Part shown: positions 59,196 to 64,000 of the stretch, piece after piece | Layout: each line of letters opens with the position of its first letter | Position numbering within the stretch: the stretch's first letter is position 1 | From: Sphingomonas sp. | GTDB lineage: Bacteria; Pseudomonadota; Alphaproteobacteria; Sphingomonadales; Sphingomonadaceae | Length of the DNA stretch: 64,000 nucleotides | Reading direction: 5' to 3' | Assembly (NCBI GenBank): GCA_013001055.1 | Contig: JABDNH010000014.1 | Coordinates: 186,001 to 250,000 of the forward strand | Position numbers and translations under genes: made by a program | The notes under the pieces: model-generated | Told to the model about the DNA's origin: nothing | Databases searched by the model: none | Seen by the model: the letters and a program-made list of their open reading frames with translations, nothing else

Positions 59196-59993
59196 ATGTC
59201 CACCACCTTCCACAAGATGCACGGCTACGGCAACGATTTCGTCATCCTCGACGCGCGCGAGGGTGCAATTGCGGTGGACGAGGCACTGGCAACAAAGCTG
59301 TGCGACCGGCATCGCGGGATCGGGTGCGATCAGCTCATCCGCTTGTCCAAGGGTAGCGAAGCGCCTGTACGAATGGATATCTGGAACCCCGACGGTAGCG
59401 CTGCGGAAGCGTGCGGTAATGCGACCCGCTGCGTCGTGGCGCTAACGGGTGCTGGCCGGATCGAGACCGATGGCGGCGTGCTGGACGGCGTGGTCAACGA
59501 CCTGTCCGTAACGGTCACCCTGCCCGAGCCGAAATTCCAATGGGACGAGATCCCGACCGCGGACCCGATGGACACCGCGCCGCTGCCGCTGGCGTGGGAT
59601 GCGCTGGAAAACCCCGATGCCGTCAATGTGGGGAATCCCCATATCGTCTTCTTCGTCGACGACGTGGACGCCGTACCGTTGGATGAGCTTGGGCCGCGGA
59701 TCGAAAATGATCCGGCTTTTCCCGAACGCATCAACGTAAACATTGCGCAATCGACCGAAAAAGGACTGCTGATCCGCACATGGGAACGCGGCGCCGGCCT
59801 GACGCAGGCTTGCGGCACGGGCGCGTGTGCCAGCGCGGTCGCCGCCATTCGCCGCAAGAAGGCGGTGTCGCCGGTGATCGTGATGATGCCGGGCGGCACC
59901 GTGCATATCGACTGGTCGCTGGGCGGAAAGATCGGCATGACGGGGGCTGCCACCCACGTTTTCACCGGCCGGATCGATTTGGAGGCGCTCTAG
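59196..59993 (+). CDS. dapF: Diaminopimelate epimerase
   Basis: DapF converts LL- to meso-diaminopimelate for peptidoglycan and lysine synthesis. The two catalytic cysteines are Cys73 in EACGNATRCV and Cys206 in QACGTGACASAV. The N terminus KMHGYGNDFVILDARE and IRTWERGAG confirm the family. The 265-residue length is normal. The ATG at 59196 fits the family start (MSTTFHKMHGYGND). mtaB follows after 2 bp. Confidence 0.97.
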   Translation: MSTTFHKMHGYGNDFVILDAREGAIAVDEALATKLCDRHRGIGCDQLIRLSKGSEAPVRMDIWNPDGSAAEACGNATRCVVALTGAGRIETDGGVLDGVVNDLSVTVTLPEPKFQWDEIPTADPMDTAPLPLAWDALENPDAVNVGNPHIVFFVDDVDAVPLDELGPRIENDPAFPERINVNIAQSTEKGLLIRTWERGAGLTQACGTGACASAVAAIRRKKAVSPVIVMMPGGTVHIDWSLGGKIGMTGAATHVFTGRIDLEAL

Positions 59994-59995
59994 CC

Positions 59996-61210
59996 ATGGC
60001 TGTCGAGACGATCACGTTGGGCTGCCGACTGAACTTTGCCGAGAGCGAGACGATGGCGCGTCGGCTGGAGGGGCATGACGAGAAACTCGTCATCGTCAAT
60101 AGTTGCGCGGTCACCGCCGAGGCGGTGCGCACCACGCGCCAGAAAATCCGCAAGGCCAAGCGACGCAATCCCGACGCCAAGGTGTTGGTGACCGGCTGCG
60201 CGGCGCAAATCGAGCCCGAGAGTTTCCAAGAGATGCCCGAAGTGGATGCGCTGCTGGGCAATGCCGACAAGCTCCATCTCGACAAAATTCTTCAATCTTC
60301 CAAGGCACTTCCGAGCGACGTCATGGCGGCAAAGGCCGATCCGGTCGCGGCGGGATTTCAGGGGAAGGTCCGCAGTTTCGTCGCGGTCCAGAATGGCTGC
60401 GATCATCGTTGTACCTTCTGCACGATCCCCTACGGACGCGGAAACAGCCGTAGTCTGCCCTACGAGAAGGTGCGCCGCGCCATCGCAACCGAACTCGATC
60501 ACGGCGCCGCGGAGATCGTCATCACCGGCGTCGACATAACCAGCTATGACGATGAAGGGCGCACACTCGGACATTTGCTGCAACGGCTGCTTGCCGACGA
60601 GCCGCGCCTCAAGCGCCTCCGCCTCTCCAGCCTCGACAGTATCGAAATCGACGGGCCGCTTTACGAACTGGTATCGGGGGACGAGCGTTTGCTGCCGCAC
60701 TTTCATCTCTCGCTCCAGGCTGGCGACGACATGATCCTCAAACGTATGAAACGCCGCCACAACCGCGCCCAGGCAGTAGAGATCGTCGAGAAGATCAAGG
60801 CGGCGCGCGCTGACGCGACGATTGGTGCGGATCTTATCGCAGGTTTTCCCACGGAAACTGAGGAAATGGCGCTTAATACACTGGAACTGCTGGATGATTG
60901 CGACATCGTGGCGGCGCATATCTTTCCGTTCAGCCCGCGCGAAATGACGCCGGCGGCGCGTATGCCGCAGCTCGACCGCGAGCTCATCAAGGAACGCGCG
61001 TCGCGACTGCGTGCGCGCGCAGCGCGGCGCCGCTCGGCCTGGCTGCAGAACTATATCGGGACGACCCAGGTTGCGTTGATTGAAAACAAGGGCAGCGGGC
61101 ATACCGACGCGTTTGCGCCAATCACGGTTGAAGGCACCGGTCGGGGCGCGTACGGCAAGGCACGCATTGTCGACGCGGACGACAAGGGTTTGACGGGGGT
61201 TTTTGAATGA
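59996..61210 (+). CDS. mtaB: tRNA t6A37 methylthiotransferase MtaB
   Basis: MtaB is a radical SAM enzyme that converts t6A37 to ms2t6A37. The N-terminal UPF0004 domain carries Cys10, Cys37 and Cys68 for the auxiliary iron-sulfur cluster. The radical SAM cluster is Cys135, Cys139 and Cys142 in NGCDHRCTFCTIPYGRG. A TRAM-like RNA-binding region is at the C terminus. At 404 residues and with CTIPYGRG it groups with MtaB rather than MiaB or RimO. GGAGG at the end of dapF serves the ATG at 59996. It overlaps ftsY by four bases. Confidence 0.93.
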   Translation: MAVETITLGCRLNFAESETMARRLEGHDEKLVIVNSCAVTAEAVRTTRQKIRKAKRRNPDAKVLVTGCAAQIEPESFQEMPEVDALLGNADKLHLDKILQSSKALPSDVMAAKADPVAAGFQGKVRSFVAVQNGCDHRCTFCTIPYGRGNSRSLPYEKVRRAIATELDHGAAEIVITGVDITSYDDEGRTLGHLLQRLLADEPRLKRLRLSSLDSIEIDGPLYELVSGDERLLPHFHLSLQAGDDMILKRMKRRHNRAQAVEIVEKIKAARADATIGADLIAGFPTETEEMALNTLELLDDCDIVAAHIFPFSPREMTPAARMPQLDRELIKERASRLRARAARRRSAWLQNYIGTTQVALIENKGSGHTDAFAPITVEGTGRGAYGKARIVDADDKGLTGVFE

Positions 61211-62124
61211 GTTGGCTCGAACGCCTGACCGGCGGGTTTCGGAAGACCGCCGATCGCGTTGGCGAGAATATCAGCGGGCTGACCTCCAAGCAGGCACTCG
61301 ATACTGCGACGCTCGATGACATCGAGGAGGCGCTGATCGCGTCGGATCTGGGCCCCGAAGCATCAAGCCGCATCCGCCAGGCAATCGCCGCGCGCAAATT
61401 CGACCAGCTGGACGAACGCGGCCTTAGAACGATCCTTGCCGAAGAGATTGAAAAGATCTTAGCACCCGTCGCCAAGCCATTGGATATCTTCGGATTTCCC
61501 AGGCCGCATGTCATTCTGGTAATTGGCGTAAACGGATCGGGCAAAACCACGACAATCGGCAAGCTGGGCCACTATCTCAAAGAGCAGGATTATGGCGTCC
61601 TGCTGGCGGCAGGTGACACGTTTCGCGCGGCGGCCATCGAGCAACTCAAGATTTGGGGCGGTCGCATCGGCGCGCCGGTGATCGCGGGCGCCGAAGGCGG
61701 CGACCCGGCCTCCATCGTGTTCGATGGCGTGAAACAGGCGACCGCGACCGGCATCGACGTGCTTGTCGTCGACACGGCAGGCCGCCTCCAGAATAAGAGC
61801 TACTTGATGGACGAACTGTCCAAGATCCGCCGCGTCCTGGGCAAGTTGAACGAAGAGGCACCGCATGACGTCGTGCTCGTGCTCGATGCCACCACGGGGC
61901 AAAATGCCCTCAACCAGATCGAAGTCTTCCAGGAGGTGGCCAAGGTGACCGGGCTCGTGATGACCAAGCTTGATGGAACGGCCCGCGGCGGCGTGCTGGT
62001 CGCGGCAGCCGAAAAGTTCGGGCTGCCCATTCATGCCATTGGCGTTGGCGAGAGTGTCAACGACCTCCGCCCCTTCGACCCGCGCGCAGTCGCACGCGCT
62101 ATAGCAGGATTACCGCCCGAATGA
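61207..62124 (+). CDS. ftsY: Signal recognition particle receptor FtsY
   Basis: FtsY docks SRP-ribosome complexes at the membrane. The protein is a compact NG form of 305 residues without the long acidic A domain of enterobacterial FtsY. The N domain has WLERLTGGFRKTADRV. GTPase motifs are GVNGSGKTTTIGKL (residues 107-120), ADTFRAAAIEQLKIW, VDTAGRLQNKS and TKLDGTARGG. The end GVGESVNDLRPFD is typical. It overlaps mtaB and yciB by four bases each. Confidence 0.97.
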   Translation: MSWLERLTGGFRKTADRVGENISGLTSKQALDTATLDDIEEALIASDLGPEASSRIRQAIAARKFDQLDERGLRTILAEEIEKILAPVAKPLDIFGFPRPHVILVIGVNGSGKTTTIGKLGHYLKEQDYGVLLAAGDTFRAAAIEQLKIWGGRIGAPVIAGAEGGDPASIVFDGVKQATATGIDVLVVDTAGRLQNKSYLMDELSKIRRVLGKLNEEAPHDVVLVLDATTGQNALNQIEVFQEVAKVTGLVMTKLDGTARGGVLVAAAEKFGLPIHAIGVGESVNDLRPFDPRAVARAIAGLPPE

Positions 62125-62756
62125 GTGACGTGAACCCCGGCCCCGCGATCGAGCAGGAAAAGCGAGCAGGCTTGTCGGCCGGCAAGCAGCTTTTGCTCGA
62201 CCTCGGACCGCTCATCCTTTTCTTTCTCGCCAACAAGTTCGCGCCGGTCCCCGACCCGATCAAGATTTTTGCTGCGACCGGGGTTTTCATGGTGGCGATC
62301 ATCGTCGCGATGGCGATCACCTACGCCGCCGTGCGCCATGTCACCACGTTGCAAATCTTCTCTGCGGTGCTCGTGCTGATCATGGGTGGATTGACGCTCT
62401 ACCTGCAGAGCGAAATGTTCATCAAGATCAAGCCAACCCTGTTCTATGGCGCGGCAGCGATTGTTCTGATTGCGGGCCTTTTCACCGGCAGGCCCCTGCT
62501 GAAAGCCTTGCTGGGGAGTGCCTATCCGGGCCTTTCGGAGCGGGGCTGGATGCTGCTCACCCGCAATTGGGCATTCTTCTTCGTGGCCATGGCGGTCGTG
62601 AATGAATTCGTCTGGCGCAATTTCACCACCGACCAGTGGATCGGGTTCAAGATCTGGGGCATGCTGCCCCTCACCTTTATCTTTGCCGCGGCGAACGTGC
62701 CGATGCTGGTGCGCCATGGATTGAACGTCGATACCGAGGCTAAGAAGGCCGAATGA
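62121..62756 (+). CDS. yciB: Inner membrane-spanning protein YciB (septation protein A, IspZ)
   Basis: This polytopic membrane protein of 211 residues has the family signature [15 protein letters not shown] at the N terminus, [30 protein letters not shown], and the conserved [20 protein letters not shown]. About six membrane spans are apparent. YciB is linked to envelope synthesis and septation. It sits in the mtaB-ftsY-yciB chain with four-base overlaps on both sides. Confidence 0.95.
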   Translation: MSDVNPGPAIEQEKRAGLSAGKQLLLDLGPLILFFLANKFAPVPDPIKIFAATGVFMVAIIVAMAITYAAVRHVTTLQIFSAVLVLIMGGLTLYLQSEMFIKIKPTLFYGAAAIVLIAGLFTGRPLLKALLGSAYPGLSERGWMLLTRNWAFFFVAMAVVNEFVWRNFTTDQWIGFKIWGMLPLTFIFAAANVPMLVRHGLNVDTEAKKAE

Positions 62757-63682
62757 GCGTGATCGCCATTGACGGCCTCAAAAAGGTCTATGGCGGCGGG
62801 TTCGAGGCGCTCAAGGGGATCGATCTCGACATCGAAGAAGGCGAGATATTCGCGCTGCTTGGTCCCAATGGCGCCGGCAAGACGACGCTCATTTCGATTG
62901 TCTGCGGGATCGTGACCAAGAGCGCAGGTACGGTCACCGTAGGCGGGCATGACATCGAGGCCGAGTACCGCGCCGCGCGCGACATGATCGGCCTCGTGCC
63001 GCAGGAGCTGACGACCGATGCCTTCGAAAGCGTCTGGGCCACCGTCAGCTTCAGTCGCGGCCTGTTCGGCAAGCCGCGCGACGATGCCTATCTCGAGGAC
63101 CTTCTCAAGCGTCTCAGCCTCTGGGACAAGCGCAACAATCTGATGATGGAATTGTCGGGCGGCATGAAACGGCGCGTCATGATTGCCAAGGCCCTGAGTC
63201 ACCAGCCTGCAATCCTGTTTCTCGACGAACCTACGGCCGGCGTCGACGTAGAGCTTCGGCGCGACATGTGGGCGCTGGTGCGCAAGATGCAGGCCGATGG
63301 TACCACCATCATCCTGACCACCCACTATATCGAGGAGGCCGAGGAGATGGCCGACCGGGTAGGCGTTATCCGCGGCGGCGAACTGATTTCGGTCGGAAAG
63401 AAGGATGAGCTGATGGCGCAGATGGGTCGCCGGACGCTCAAGGTCTTCCTCGAACAGCCGATGAATGCGCTACCGGCCGCACTCGATGATGGATCGATCA
63501 GCCTTGCCGATGAAGGCGCGACATTGTGCTACGATTTTGACGGTCATGCCGACGAGAATGGCATTCCGCGGCTGATGCGCACGCTCGACGAATTACAGAT
63601 CGGCTGGAAAGATTTGACCACGCGGCAATCAAGTCTCGAAGATATCTTCGTCAGCCTCGTAAACCAGGAAAGTTCGGCATGA
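62753..63682 (+). CDS. ABC transporter ATP-binding protein (YadG-like)
   Basis: This is the ATPase of an ABC-2 type exporter. Walker A is GPNGAGKTT (from residue 37), the Q-loop is [10 protein letters not shown], the signature is LSGGMKRR (134-141), Walker B is [12 protein letters not shown] (from 154) and the H-loop His191 lies in [11 protein letters not shown]. The 309-residue length and C-terminal extension resemble YadG. It overlaps yciB and the permease gene by four bases each. Substrate unknown. Confidence 0.94.
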   Translation: MSVIAIDGLKKVYGGGFEALKGIDLDIEEGEIFALLGPNGAGKTTLISIVCGIVTKSAGTVTVGGHDIEAEYRAARDMIGLVPQELTTDAFESVWATVSFSRGLFGKPRDDAYLEDLLKRLSLWDKRNNLMMELSGGMKRRVMIAKALSHQPAILFLDEPTAGVDVELRRDMWALVRKMQADGTTIILTTHYIEEAEEMADRVGVIRGGELISVGKKDELMAQMGRRTLKVFLEQPMNALPAALDDGSISLADEGATLCYDFDGHADENGIPRLMRTLDELQIGWKDLTTRQSSLEDIFVSLVNQESSA

Positions 63683-64000
63683 ACGGGCACGGCGTCTTTG
63701 CGATCTACAAGTTCGAAATGGCGCGCTGGCGCCGGACGCTTTGGCAAAGCCTCGTTGCGCCGGTCATCACCACCGCGCTCTATTTTCTTGTGTTCGGGTC
63801 GGCCATCGGAAGCCGGATGAGTGATATGGCAGGCATCGATTATGGCAGCTTCATCGTGCCGGGTCTGATCCTGCTTTCGGTCCTTACGCAAAGCATTTCG
63901 AATGCCAGCTTTGGTATCTATTTTCCGAAGTTTACGGGCACGATCTACGAAATCCTGTCGGCACCGATATCACCGCTGGAGACCGTTTCGGCATTTGTCG
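63679..64000 (+). CDS. ABC-2 type transporter permease, N-terminal part (YadH-like; continues past window)
   Basis: The frame starts with ATG overlapping the ATPase stop (ATGA) and is open to the window end. The visible 107 residues start with [20 protein letters not shown], a cytoplasmic amphipathic helix, followed by a first membrane span around [20 protein letters not shown]. The segment [20 protein letters not shown] and the ABC-2 coupling region [20 protein letters not shown] are typical of YadH-type permeases. It would form the membrane part of the exporter with the preceding ATPase. Confidence 0.92.
   Translation, partial: MNGHGVFAIYKFEMARWRRTLWQSLVAPVITTALYFLVFGSAIGSRMSDMAGIDYGSFIVPGLILLSVLTQSISNASFGIYFPKFTGTIYEILSAPISPLETVSAFV

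Overview
The window is a gene-dense, G+C-rich chromosomal segment from an alphaproteobacterium, most likely a member of the Sphingomonadales. The evidence is dnaG followed by rpoD, an SdhE-Mfd pair beside recG, a DivL-like kinase with tyrosine at the phosphoacceptor site, an alphaproteobacterial AddAB pair, a large TonB-dependent receptor and frequent ATGA start/stop overlaps. Genus cannot be settled from the sequence alone. I see no insertion sequence, prophage, CRISPR array or rRNA operon. One tRNA gene (Asn, GTT) is present. Both ends cut through genes: dnaG on the left and an ABC-2 permease on the right.

Layout. 1-2.7 kb: 3' end of dnaG and rpoD. 2.8-5.2 kb: an FkbM methyltransferase, an orphan PspC protein behind two candidate stress promoters, and an unrecognised gene. 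5.2-9.8 kb: a MoxR ATPase and its VWA partner, separated by an opposite-strand block (XRE regulator, DUF2975 membrane protein, soluble chemoreceptor). 9.8-11.6 kb: a DOMON-like protein and a DUF1343 (NamZ-type) hydrolase. 11.6-20.6 kb: tyrS, recG, sdhE-mfd, an EAL protein, nadK and tRNA-Asn. 20.7-27.2 kb: putA with a PaiA-like acetyltransferase, then secA. 27.2-38.6 kb, on the minus strand: divL-tsaE-amgK-murU-addB-addA-trxA, with a hidden 46-codon gene on the opposite strand between addB and addA. 38.7-50.3 kb: TonB receptor, ahcY, AlgH/YqgE protein, peroxiredoxin, a small membrane protein, an ACE-like M2 peptidase, an alpha/beta hydrolase, a PKHD-type dioxygenase, a kappa-GST-like protein and asd. 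50.4-59.2 kb: an S9 peptidase, then the ffh-rpsP-rimM-trmD-rplS operon with a nitrilase inserted, and a CPBP protease/DUF924/hypothetical operon. 59.2-64 kb: dapF-mtaB-ftsY-yciB and an ABC-2 exporter.

Functional themes. Protein export is well represented (SecA, Ffh, FtsY, YciB). Cell-wall supply and recycling are represented by DapF, Asd, a NamZ-like MurNAc hydrolase, AmgK and MurU. TsaE and MtaB both act on position 37 of ANN-decoding tRNAs. AddAB, RecG and Mfd cover DNA repair. The most unusual items are the stress promoters ahead of PspC, the concealed 46-codon gene and its resemblance to a second small protein at 44.8 kb, the nitrilase embedded in a ribosomal operon, the AddB without Fe-S cysteines, and a signal-less NamZ homologue coupled to a DOMON-like protein. 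I found no clear candidate for an entirely new system. These are local oddities within mostly conserved chromosomal neighbourhoods.
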